Shown here: in pieces, positions 54,778 through 63,001 of the stretch
Position numbering within the stretch: position 1 is the first letter of the stretch
How the letters are laid out: every line of letters starts with the position of its first letter
From: Castellaniella denitrificans
Lineage (GTDB): Bacteria > Pseudomonadota > Gammaproteobacteria > Burkholderiales > Burkholderiaceae_B
NCBI RefSeq assembly: GCF_042653765.1
Contig: NZ_JBHSEZ010000028.1
Location: forward strand, 248,001-312,000
DNA: 64,000 bases
Direction of reading: 5' to 3'
Notes under the pieces: generated by a model
The model's database searches: none
What the model was told of the DNA's origin: nothing
What the model saw: the letters and a program-made list of their open reading frames with translations, nothing else
Translations under genes and position numbers: made by a program

Positions 54778-55749
54778 ATGCATTTTCTGTTCGTCATCGA
54801 TCCGCTGCCCGCCCTGAAGGCCTGGAAGGATTCCTCCGTCGCCATCATGCGCAGCCTGGCGGCGCAGGGGCACGACTTCAGCTTCGCCACGATGGGCGAC
54901 CTGTACGTTCTGGAAGGCCGCGTGCGGGTCTCCGCCACGGCGATGCGTCTGCGCGCCGATGCCGACTGGCACGGCCACGACTGGTGGACGCAGGACGCCG
55001 CGCCGCGCGAATGCGCGCTCGCCGACTTCGACGCGGTGCTGATGCGCAAGGACCCGCCCTTCGACATGGAATACGTCTACGCGACGCACTTGTTCGACTA
55101 TGCGGCGGCCCAGGGCGCGCGCGTGTTCAATGCCGGGTCGGCGATCCGCAACCATCCGGAAAAGCTCGCCATCATCGAGTTCGCGCAGTACACGGCCCCC
55201 ACCCTGGTCAGCCGCGACATGGCGCGGCTGCGCGCCTTCCACGCGCAGCACGGCGACGTCATCGTCAAGCCCCTGGACGGCATGGGCGGCAGCGGCATCT
55301 TCCGCCTGCGGCCCGAAGAGCCGAACCTGGGCTCCATCCTGGAAACCCTGACGGAATTGGGCGCGCGGACCATCATGGCGCAGCGCTACATCCCCGAGAT
55401 CCTCGACGGCGACAAGCGCATCCTGATCATCGGCGGCGAGCCGGTGCCGTTCGCCCTGGCGCGCGTCCCGCTCGTGGGCGAGAGCCGCGGCAACCTGGCC
55501 GCCGGCGGACGCGGGCGCGCCCAGCCGCTGTCGGACCGCGACCTCGAACTGGCCCGGGCCGTGGGCCGGAAGCTGGCGGGGCGCGGCCTGCTGCTGATCG
55601 GCCTGGACGTGATCGGCGACTACATCACCGAGATCAACGTCACCAGCCCCACCTGTTTCGTGGAAATCACCGAGCAGACCGGCTACGACGTGGCCGGCCG
55701 CTTCGTGGAGGCCCTGGTCCAGGCCGTGAATGGCGGTACGTCGTCATGA
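54778..55749 (+). CDS. gshB: Glutathione synthetase
   Basis: A 323-residue ATP-grasp enzyme joining gamma-glutamylcysteine and glycine. It has MHFLFVIDPLPALKAWKDSS at the start, MRKDPPFDMEYVYATHLF, KPLDGMGGSGIFRL and the INVTSPTCFVEI C-terminal motif. It is followed with a four-base overlap by the PTS EIIA gene, the order seen in Bordetella-type genomes. Confidence 0.95.
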   Translation: MHFLFVIDPLPALKAWKDSSVAIMRSLAAQGHDFSFATMGDLYVLEGRVRVSATAMRLRADADWHGHDWWTQDAAPRECALADFDAVLMRKDPPFDMEYVYATHLFDYAAAQGARVFNAGSAIRNHPEKLAIIEFAQYTAPTLVSRDMARLRAFHAQHGDVIVKPLDGMGGSGIFRLRPEEPNLGSILETLTELGARTIMAQRYIPEILDGDKRILIIGGEPVPFALARVPLVGESRGNLAAGGRGRAQPLSDRDLELARAVGRKLAGRGLLLIGLDVIGDYITEINVTSPTCFVEITEQTGYDVAGRFVEALVQAVNGGTSS

Positions 55750-56159
55750 ATACCCGCATCGCCCTGGTCATGCACGAGCCCCTGGGCGCGGCCTTCGAGG
55801 CCTGCGCCCGGCACGTGCTGGGCCGGGTGCCGGACCTGACGGTCTTCGACATCGCGCCCGACGCCGATCCCGCCACCCAGACCGGGCGCATCCTGGAATG
55901 GATGCGCGCGCGCGGGCCCGCCGAGCCCGTCCTGATCCTGTGCGACCTGTACGGAGCGACGCCGTTCAACATCGCCGCCCAGGCGCTGCGCCAGGCGCTG
56001 GACGATGGCTATGTGGCGCACCTGCTGACCGGCACCAACGCCTGCATGGTGCTGAAAGCCTTGACAGACCAGCAGGAAAACCCCGAATCTCTCAGTGAAC
56101 GCGTGCGTCAGGGGGCGTTGCGCGGAATCGTGAATGCGGAACCCCCGTGTGCCTGCTAG
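55746..56159 (+). CDS. PTS EIIA component (mannose/ManX-like)
   Basis: A 137-residue EIIA-Man-fold protein with the phosphorylatable His10 in LVMHEPLGAAF and the CDLYGATPFNIA loop. No EIIB, EIIC or EIID gene follows, so it probably serves a regulatory phosphorelay with ptsH and ptsI rather than sugar uptake. Confidence 0.88.
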   Translation: MNTRIALVMHEPLGAAFEACARHVLGRVPDLTVFDIAPDADPATQTGRILEWMRARGPAEPVLILCDLYGATPFNIAAQALRQALDDGYVAHLLTGTNACMVLKALTDQQENPESLSERVRQGALRGIVNAEPPCAC

Positions 56160-56171
56160 GAGCCCGTGCCC

Positions 56172-56441
56172 ATGCCTTCCATCGATCTGGTGATTTCGAA
56201 CAAGCTGGGATTGCATGCGCGCGCGGCGGCCAAGCTGACCCAACTGGCCGGGCGCTATCGTAGCGACATCTTCATTTCGCGGGGGGCCCAGCGCGTCAAC
56301 GCCAAGAGCATCATGGGCGTGATGATGCTGGCCGCGGGCCTGGGCGTCACCGTCCGGATCGACGCCCAGGGCGAGGACGAGGCCCAGGCCCTGAACGACA
56401 TCCGGGCCCTGTTCGAGGGGCGTTTCGGAGAAGCGGAATAA
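56172..56441 (+). CDS. ptsH: Phosphocarrier protein HPr
   Basis: An 89-residue HPr with active-site His15 in LGLHARAAAKL and the regulatory Ser46 in KSIMGVMML, so it can in principle be a target of an HPr kinase. ATG 56172 is chosen over a GTG two codons upstream. It lies between the EIIA gene and ptsI. Confidence 0.95.
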   Translation: MPSIDLVISNKLGLHARAAAKLTQLAGRYRSDIFISRGAQRVNAKSIMGVMMLAAGLGVTVRIDAQGEDEAQALNDIRALFEGRFGEAE

Positions 56442-56458
56442 GCCAGGCCGCGCCCCGC

Positions 56459-58213
56459 ATGAATTCGCCGGAACCCGTTTCGTCCGCGATCTCCTCCACC
56501 CTGTGCCTGTACGGCCAGGGGGTGGTGCGCGGCTACGCCATCGGCCGGGCCGTGGTCATGAGCGCGGCCTCGCTCGAGGTCGCGCACTACCGCATCGCCG
56601 ACGAGGACATCGAATCCGAGCAGCGGCGTTTCACGCGCGCGGTGGACGAGACCGTGCGCGACCTGAGCCAGATGGCCGAGGACCTGCCGGCCGACGCGCC
56701 GCGCGAACTGGGCGTGCTGCTGTCGGTGCACGCCATGCTGCTGCAGGATCCCATGCTGGTGCAGTCCGTCTGCCAGCTGATCGCGGAGCGCCGGTACAAC
56801 GCCGAGTGGGCGCTGACGACCCAGGGCCAGATCCTGGTGGAGCAGTTCTCCCTGATGGAGGACGCCTACCTGCGCGAGCGCGGCGGGGACGTGCGCCAGG
56901 TGATCGAGCGCGTCCTGCGGGCGCTGTCGGGATCCAAGCACTGGCTGCCGAACCTGGACGCGGTGGCCGTCGACGGCAGCCTGATCGTGGTGGCGCGCGA
57001 CATCTCCCCGGCCGACATGATGCGCCTGAGGGGCGGGCGCTTCGGCGCATTCCTGACGGACCTGGGCGGCGCCACCTCGCACACGGCCATCGTGGCGCGC
57101 AGCATGAACGTGCCGGCCGTGGTCGGCATGGGATTGGTGCGCACGCTGGTGCGCGACGGCGACCGGCTGATCGTCGACGGCCTGAACGGACTGGTCCTGG
57201 TCAATCCCTCGGACGCCGTGCTGCGGGAATACCAGGAACGGCAGGCGGCCTTCCTGCGCGAGCGCGACGAGCTCAAGGCGCTGCGCTTCGCGCCGGCCGT
57301 GACGCTCGACGGCATCCAGATTCGCATGGAAGCCAATATCGAATTGCCCGAGGAGGCCGCCGACGCGCTGGCGGCCGGCGCCGAGGGCATCGGGCTGTTC
57401 CGCAGCGAATTCCTGTTCATGGGACGCCCCGACCTGCCGGGCGAGGAAGAGCAGTACGAGGCCTACGCCTCGGTCGTGCGTACCATGGCGGGCCGGCCGG
57501 TCACCATCCGCACGCTGGACATCGGCGCCGACAAGACGCTCGACGGCGAGGCGACCGTGGCCACCAATCCGGCGCTGGGCCTGCGCGCGATCCGCTATTG
57601 CCTGGCCAATCCCGAGATGTTCAACACGCAGCTGCGCGCGCTGCTGCGGGCCGCCGTGCACGGGCCGATCCGGGTGCTGTTCCCCATGGTGTCGCACATG
57701 CACGAGATCCATGCCGCCCGCCGCGCCCTGGCGCGGGCCGCCGAGGAACTGCGCGCCCAGGGCCTGCCCCACGACGCCGGCGTGCAGGTGGGCGCCATGG
57801 TCGAGATCCCCGCCATGGCCATCGCCATCGAGCCCTTCGCCGAGGCGCTCGACTTCCTGTCCATCGGCACCAACGACCTGATCCAGTACGTGCTGGCGAT
57901 CGACCGGGGGGACACCGACGTCGCGTCCCTGTACGATCCGATGCACCCGGCGGTGCTGCGCCTGATCGCGCACACCATCAATGCCGGCGAGCGGGTGGGC
58001 AAGCCCGTGTCGATCTGCGGCGAGATGGCCGGCGACGTGCGCGTTACCCGCATGCTGCTGGGCCTGGGTCTGACCGGGTTTTCCATGCATCCGCAGCAGC
58101 TGCTGGACGTGAAGAAGGAAATCCGCAAGGCGCATTCCAACGCCCTGCGGGTCAAGGTCGCGTCGGCCCTGAACCGGGCCGAGCGCATCGACCTGTCCAC
58201 CCTGGACGCCTGA
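56459..58213 (+). CDS. ptsI: PTS enzyme I
   Basis: A 584-residue phosphoenolpyruvate-protein phosphotransferase. The phospho-accepting His208 is in GGATSHTAIVARS, the PEP-site motifs are GIGLFRSEFLFM and FLSIGTNDLIQY, and Cys520 is in VSICGEMAG. It starts the phosphorelay to HPr and EIIA. It is the last gene of the gshB-EIIA-ptsH-ptsI string. Confidence 0.95.
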   Translation: MNSPEPVSSAISSTLCLYGQGVVRGYAIGRAVVMSAASLEVAHYRIADEDIESEQRRFTRAVDETVRDLSQMAEDLPADAPRELGVLLSVHAMLLQDPMLVQSVCQLIAERRYNAEWALTTQGQILVEQFSLMEDAYLRERGGDVRQVIERVLRALSGSKHWLPNLDAVAVDGSLIVVARDISPADMMRLRGGRFGAFLTDLGGATSHTAIVARSMNVPAVVGMGLVRTLVRDGDRLIVDGLNGLVLVNPSDAVLREYQERQAAFLRERDELKALRFAPAVTLDGIQIRMEANIELPEEAADALAAGAEGIGLFRSEFLFMGRPDLPGEEEQYEAYASVVRTMAGRPVTIRTLDIGADKTLDGEATVATNPALGLRAIRYCLANPEMFNTQLRALLRAAVHGPIRVLFPMVSHMHEIHAARRALARAAEELRAQGLPHDAGVQVGAMVEIPAMAIAIEPFAEALDFLSIGTNDLIQYVLAIDRGDTDVASLYDPMHPAVLRLIAHTINAGERVGKPVSICGEMAGDVRVTRMLLGLGLTGFSMHPQQLLDVKKEIRKAHSNALRVKVASALNRAERIDLSTLDA

Positions 58214-58343
58214 GTCCCGCCTGGAAGCCCGGCCGGCGCCATCGGGTGCGGGCGGGCACGGGTTCACCGGGTCCGCCGGTTCGCTGATAGAATCGTCAGG
58301 CGGCTGTACCCTGGTTTCCGACCCCGACATTTCCAGGCCCCTC

Positions 58344-60410
58344 TTGCGACTCGACTCCCTCCCTCGCACCCTGCGGCAGAAGGCCTCGCTGGCCTTCATC
58401 CTGGTCGTGCTGCTGGCCATCGGCAACGTGTCCATCGTCCAGTTCCTGCTGCGGGAAAGCGATGGTGTGGCCGCCACGCTGAACGTCGCGGGCAAGATGC
58501 GCATGCTCAGCCAGCGCATCGGCCTGGAAGCCCTGGTGGCCCACCAGCATCCTGACCTGCCGGATCCCGACCAGGCGGATCTGCCGTCCCTGTTCGAGGC
58601 GGCGCACGACACGCTGCGCCGCGGCGGCCACGCGTTCGGCCTGGACATCGCCCCCGTGCCGGAAGTGCTCGCGCCGCAGCTGAGCGCCGTCGGCCTGGCC
58701 TGGATGCGCTATCGCGTCGCCGTCGACGCGCTGGCCGGGGCGCCGGCCGGAGACCGGGACGCCGTGGCGGACCTGGCGCGGACCGGCGCGGATCTGCTGG
58801 CGCATACCGAGGCGCTCATGGACGGCCTGGTCGTCCAGGCCCGGACGGTCCAGCAGCGGACCCTCTACGGCGCCTATGCCCTGTTCGCGCTGGACCTCGT
58901 CCTGCTGGCCCTGGCCGGCTGGGTGGTCTTCCGCCGGATCCTGCGGCCCATCCGCGACCTGGTGAAACAGTGCCGGGCCCTGGCGGCGGGCGACTACGCC
59001 GCCCGCTCGGCGCTGCCGCCCGGCGACGAACTGGGCGAACTGGGCCGGGTGCTGAACGATTCCGCGGCGCACATCGAGCAGTTGCTGCGGGACATCGAAA
59101 GAGAGCACGCGGCGCTGGCCGAGGCCCAGGCCATGTTCAACGGCCTGTCGGACAACACGGTCGCGGGCATCTACATGGCCGACGAGAACCTGCGCTTCAT
59201 CCATGCCAATGCCCGGATGGCGGAAATCCTGGGCTATCCCCAGGCCGAGCTGGCCGCGGGCCTTCCCTTCGGGCGCGTGTTCGTCGGGCCGGCCTACGAG
59301 GTGGCCCGCGCCCAGGCGCTGGAGTGGCTGTCGGGGCGCGCGGCCCGGACACGCTACGAGTGCGTGGCGCGGCGCCGCGACGGCGATCCGATCGAACTGG
59401 AAATCTTCGGCTCGCTGATGTCCCTGCACGGCCGGCCGGTCCTGATCGGCATCATGTTCGACATCACCGAACGCAAGCGCGCCGAGGCCTCGGCGCGGCG
59501 GGCCGCCCTGGTCTATGCCCACACCAGCGAGGCCATGGTGGTCACCGACGCCAATGGCGTCATCCAGGACATCAACCCGGCCTTCACGGCGGTGACCGGC
59601 TACGGTGCCGAGGACGTGATCGGGCGCACCATGGCCGTGCTCAGCTCCGGGCGCCACGACAAGGACTTCTACCGGGCGATGTGGGCCAGGCTGCGGGAGA
59701 CCGGCCGCTGGAGCGGCGACATCCACAACCGGCGCAAATCGGGAGAGGAATACGTCGAGCGCCTGTCGATCAACACGTCCTACAACCAGGACGGCAGCGT
59801 CAATTGCCGCATCGGCCTGTTTTCCGACGTGACCGAGAAGCGCCGCCGCGAGGCGTCGATCTGGCACCAGGCGCACTACGACCACCTGACCCAGCTGCCC
59901 AACCGCCAGATGTTCCAGGAGAACCTGCGGCGCAGCATCGAGCATTCCAGGCAGGGCGGGCTGCCGTTCGCCCTAGCGTTCCTGGACCTGGACCTGTTCA
60001 AGGAGGTCAACGACACCCTGGGCCACGACGCGGGCGACCAACTGCTGCGCCTGGTGGCCCGACGGCTGGGCGAGTGCGTGCGCAGCTCGGACATGGTGGC
60101 GCGCCTGGGCGGCGATGAATTCACGCTCATCGTCCGGGACATCCGGAACCCGGACGACGTCCTTCCCTTGTGCGGCAAGGTGCTGGAATCCCTGGCCCAG
60201 CCCTACGCCTTGGGCGACAGCGTCGCGCGGATTTCCGCCAGCATGGGGGTGGCCTTCTATCCGCGCGACGGCGACAGCGCGAGCGAATTGCTGCGGGCCG
60301 CCGACCTGGCCATGTATGCCGCCAAGGAGCATGGCCGCAACCAGTGCCTGGTCTACGAGGCCGGGATGCGGGGCCCGGCCCACGTGCGCGCCGAGCCTCA
60401 GTCCGGATAG
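58344..60410 (+). CDS. Membrane diguanylate cyclase with PilJ-type sensor and two PAS domains
   Basis: A 688-residue protein starting at TTG 58344. A first membrane helix (about 14-35), a PilJ/NarX-like periplasmic domain with NVAGKMRMLSQRIGLEAL, a second helix (ALFALDLVLLALAGWVVF), HAMP, a PAS (FIHANARMAEILGYP), a second PAS (VITD-type VVTDANGVIQDINPAF) and a GGDEF domain with intact GGDEF at 589-593. The inhibitory site RSSD (580-583) is also intact, so c-di-GMP feedback is likely. The 3' end overlaps amtB by 13 bases on the opposite strand. Confidence 0.92.
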   Translation: MRLDSLPRTLRQKASLAFILVVLLAIGNVSIVQFLLRESDGVAATLNVAGKMRMLSQRIGLEALVAHQHPDLPDPDQADLPSLFEAAHDTLRRGGHAFGLDIAPVPEVLAPQLSAVGLAWMRYRVAVDALAGAPAGDRDAVADLARTGADLLAHTEALMDGLVVQARTVQQRTLYGAYALFALDLVLLALAGWVVFRRILRPIRDLVKQCRALAAGDYAARSALPPGDELGELGRVLNDSAAHIEQLLRDIEREHAALAEAQAMFNGLSDNTVAGIYMADENLRFIHANARMAEILGYPQAELAAGLPFGRVFVGPAYEVARAQALEWLSGRAARTRYECVARRRDGDPIELEIFGSLMSLHGRPVLIGIMFDITERKRAEASARRAALVYAHTSEAMVVTDANGVIQDINPAFTAVTGYGAEDVIGRTMAVLSSGRHDKDFYRAMWARLRETGRWSGDIHNRRKSGEEYVERLSINTSYNQDGSVNCRIGLFSDVTEKRRREASIWHQAHYDHLTQLPNRQMFQENLRRSIEHSRQGGLPFALAFLDLDLFKEVNDTLGHDAGDQLLRLVARRLGECVRSSDMVARLGGDEFTLIVRDIRNPDDVLPLCGKVLESLAQPYALGDSVARISASMGVAFYPRDGDSASELLRAADLAMYAAKEHGRNQCLVYEAGMRGPAHVRAEPQSG

Positions 60411-61627
60411 GCCGTTTCGCCGTGCTCCGCGGCGTCCAGGCCCTGGCGTTCATCGTCGGGCGCGGCCCGCAGTCCGATCAGGCGGTCCACCACCAGGGCG
60501 CAGATCGCGGCGCTGGCCGCCGCCCAGATCAGGCTGACCAGGACGGCCTCGGCTTGCAGCCAGACCTGGCGCAGCAGCGCACCCAGGCCCGCCGGTCCGG
60601 GGCCGCCGAGATCGGCCGAATAGAAGACGCCCGTCAGGATGGCGCCCACGATGCCGCCCACGGCATGGATGCCGAACACGTCGAAGGCGTCGTCGATGCC
60701 CAGCCGGCGCTTCAGGCCGCTCACGCCCCAGAGCGCGGCCCAGGAGGCCAGCGCGCCGATGGCGAGCGCCGCGCCCGGCGCGACCAGGCCGGCGGCCGGG
60801 GTGATGCCCACCAGCCCGGCGATGGCGCCGGAGGCCGCGCCCAGCAGCGAGGCCCGGCCCTTCAGGACCCGCTCCGCCAGCGCCCAGGCCAGCACGCCGC
60901 AGGCGGCGGCCAGCAAGGTGTTGGCCACGGCCAGGACGGCCTGTTCGTTGGCGGCCAGCGCCGATCCGCCGTTGAAGCCGAACCAGCCCACCCACAGCAG
61001 CGCGGCGCCGGTCAGGTTCAGCGGCAGGCTGTGGGGCAGCATGGCTTCCCGGCCGTATCCCAGCCGGGGGCCGACCCAGCGCGCGCCCACCAGGCCGGCC
61101 GCGCCCGCGCTGATGTGGACCACGGTGCCGCCGGCGAAGTCCAGGGCGCCGCGCAGGTGCAGCCAGCCGTCCCCGGCCCAGACCATGTGCGCGATCGGCA
61201 TGTAGCCCAGCGTGAACCACAGGCCGGCGAAGGCCAGCGCCGCGCCGAAGCGGGTGCGCTCGGCCATGCTGCCGGTGATCAGTCCGCAGGTGATGGCGGC
61301 GAACGTCGCCTGGAACAGGGCGAACAGCAGTTCCGGGATCGTGCCGAGCAGGGGCAGGGGCGCGGCGTCCCCCGCGCGGTACAGGCCGGACAGCCCCAGG
61401 CGCGTCCACCCGCCCAGGCCGCCGAAGCCCTCGGTGAACACCAGAGAATAGCCGTAGGCGAACCACAGCACCGTGGCCAGCGCGCAGACGCCCAGCGTCT
61501 GGGTCATGACGGACAGCGCGTGGCGCTTGCGCGCCAGGCCGCCGTAGAACAGCGCCAGGCCCGGCACGCACATCAGCCAGACCAGCAGGGTCGAGGTCAT
61601 GGTCCAGACCAGATCGCTCTTGTCCAT
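60398..61627 (-). CDS. amtB: Ammonium transporter AmtB
   Basis: A 409-residue membrane protein with about eleven helices. It keeps the paired pore histidines: one in GGTVVHISAGAAG and one in DVFGIHAVGGI, plus GVGWFGFNGGSA-type (VGWFGFNGGSAL) and the WxFG-like VWAGDGWL. It conducts ammonium when nitrogen is scarce and is blocked by GlnK. It sits 24 bases downstream of glnK, one transcript from the sigma-54 promoter. Its end overlaps the diguanylate cyclase gene. Confidence 0.95.
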   Translation of the reverse strand: MDKSDLVWTMTSTLLVWLMCVPGLALFYGGLARKRHALSVMTQTLGVCALATVLWFAYGYSLVFTEGFGGLGGWTRLGLSGLYRAGDAAPLPLLGTIPELLFALFQATFAAITCGLITGSMAERTRFGAALAFAGLWFTLGYMPIAHMVWAGDGWLHLRGALDFAGGTVVHISAGAAGLVGARWVGPRLGYGREAMLPHSLPLNLTGAALLWVGWFGFNGGSALAANEQAVLAVANTLLAAACGVLAWALAERVLKGRASLLGAASGAIAGLVGITPAAGLVAPGAALAIGALASWAALWGVSGLKRRLGIDDAFDVFGIHAVGGIVGAILTGVFYSADLGGPGPAGLGALLRQVWLQAEAVLVSLIWAAASAAICALVVDRLIGLRAAPDDERQGLDAAEHGETAYPD

Positions 61628-61651
61628 GGGGAACTCCTTTTCCAGTAGGGG

Positions 61652-61990
61652 TCAGAGGGCGGCTTCGCCGGTCTCGCCGGTGCGGATGCGCACCACGTGC
61701 TCCAGGGGCGTGACGAAGATCTTGCCGTCGCCGATCTTGCCGGTGCGGGCCGCCTGGCACAGGCATTCCACCGTCATTTCCACCTGGGCATCCGGGACGG
61801 CGACCTGGATCTGCAGCTTGGGCAGGAAATCGACCTGGTATTCCGCCCCCCGGTAGAGCTCGGTGTGACCCTTCTGCCGGCCGAATCCCTTGGCTTCCGT
61901 GACCGTCATGCCCTGGATGCCGGCCGCTTCCAGCGCGGCATGGGCTTCCTCGAGTTTGAACGGCTTGATGAGTGCGGTGACGAGTTTCAT
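61652..61990 (-). CDS. glnK: Nitrogen regulatory PII protein GlnK
   Basis: A 112-residue PII protein with the uridylylation site Tyr51 in the T loop (GRQKGHTELYRGAEY), the B loop TGKIGDGKIFV and the C-terminal RIRTGETGEAAL. Next to amtB, it binds and blocks that channel when nitrogen is plentiful. A sigma-54 promoter lies just upstream. Confidence 0.96.
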   Translation of the reverse strand: MKLVTALIKPFKLEEAHAALEAAGIQGMTVTEAKGFGRQKGHTELYRGAEYQVDFLPKLQIQVAVPDAQVEMTVECLCQAARTGKIGDGKIFVTPLEHVVRIRTGETGEAAL

Positions 61991-62027
61991 GAATGCTCCT
62001 TTGCAGTGTGCTTGCACGGAGGATTCA

Positions 62028-62043
62028 AGCAAGAGGCGTGCCA
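62028..62043 (-). promoter_or_regulatory. Sigma-54 (RpoN) promoter of glnK-amtB
   Basis: On the minus strand: TGGCACGCCTCTTGCT, an exact match to the -24/-12 consensus TGGCAC-N5-TTGCT, placed about 38 bases before the glnK ATG. NtrC control under nitrogen limitation is expected. Confidence 0.88.
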
Positions 62044-62475
62044 ACTGTGCCGCATGCCGGGGCGCACGGCGGCGGGGCGGGGGAGACGGTCCGGCGGCAC
62101 CGGGTCGCACCGCGCCGGTGCGGACCCGCCCCGGAACGGTGCGGCGGCCGTGGGCGGCGCGCCCGAGGGGCGATCCGTCGAAGATCCGTTGAAGGCTCAA
62201 GCAGCGATCCGGCGGTCCGGCCCCTGGAGCCCCATGGTTTTGTGTCCAGTTGTTGACCGTGCGGCGAGCCCGGGCGGGTCGATCCGGACGGCTTCCTCCT
62301 GCGGGCGGGGCGGGTCAGGGGGCATGGCGGGGACCCTGGCCCGGACATCAGTCATTACATGTCAGGGTTTACCCGTGATCCAGGGTCGCTAGAATTGTAA
62401 CCAAGCCGGTTGTAACAGACCGGTCTTCTAAGATGATCCGCATTTCACACAGCGGAATTTTGCATAGGGAAGATC
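62044..62475. promoter_or_regulatory. Long regulatory region between glnK and the lipoprotein gene
   Basis: 432 bases without a gene. A GCACC, 5 bases, GGTGC palindrome at 62107-62121 could be an NtrC enhancer site (spacing is one base short of consensus), about 70 bases upstream of the sigma-54 promoter. The rest is GC-rich, then near 62380-62445 becomes more AT-rich with a likely promoter for the lipoprotein gene; I do not define its boxes. Confidence 0.4.
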
Positions 62476-62883
62476 ATGAACATGACGCGTAAAACGCTGA
62501 CCTTGGCCGCCATGGCCGCATCGCTGAGCCTGCTGGCCGCTTGCTCCAAGAGCGATGACGCCTCGGCGCCGCCTCCGGCGGCTCCCGCGCCTTCGACGGC
62601 GCCGACCCCGGCTCCCGTGCCTCCCGTCACGCCCGCCCCGCAAGAACAGCAGAGCGCCCCGGCCGACCAGCAGTCCATGCAGGACAAGATCAAGGAATCG
62701 GCCGAAGCCGCCAAGGACAAGGCCTCCGAAGTCGGCCAGGCCGTGTCCGACAAGGCCGGCGAACTGGCCGACAAGGCCGGCGATGCCGCCAACAACGCCC
62801 GTGAATCCGTGAAGGAAGGCGCCGCCAAGGCCGATGCCGCCATCCAGGGCGCCGTCGGCAACTCGAACGGCGGTTCCAAGTAA
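62476..62883 (+). CDS. Small lipoprotein with Pro-rich and LEA-like helical region
   Basis: A 135-residue protein. A lipobox LLAAC ends the signal peptide. A Pro/Ala/Thr-rich spacer of about 30 residues follows, then repeats of an AxDKAxExxxxxxDKAG pattern like late-embryogenesis-abundant and YtxH-type amphipathic helices, ending with AVGNSNGGSK. Function is unknown; it is likely anchored in the outer membrane. Confidence 0.75.
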   Translation: MNMTRKTLTLAAMAASLSLLAACSKSDDASAPPPAAPAPSTAPTPAPVPPVTPAPQEQQSAPADQQSMQDKIKESAEAAKDKASEVGQAVSDKAGELADKAGDAANNARESVKEGAAKADAAIQGAVGNSNGGSK

Positions 62884-62895
62884 GGAACGCCGGCT

Positions 62896-62919
62896 CCCGC
62901 CGGGCGTCAGCCCGGCGGG
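62896..62919 (+). terminator. Hairpin after the lipoprotein gene
   Basis: Perfect 10-bp stem CCCGCCGGGC / GCCCGGCGGG with GTCA loop, 13 bases after the stop. There is no T run, so Rho-independent termination is not certain. Confidence 0.5.
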
Positions 62920-63001
62920 GCGGGACAAATCCGTCCCGCGTGCCGCCCGCGATCCCCCCTCCGCCCCTATAGTGGAACGGGGAATGACGCGGGAGGAGCC
63001 G

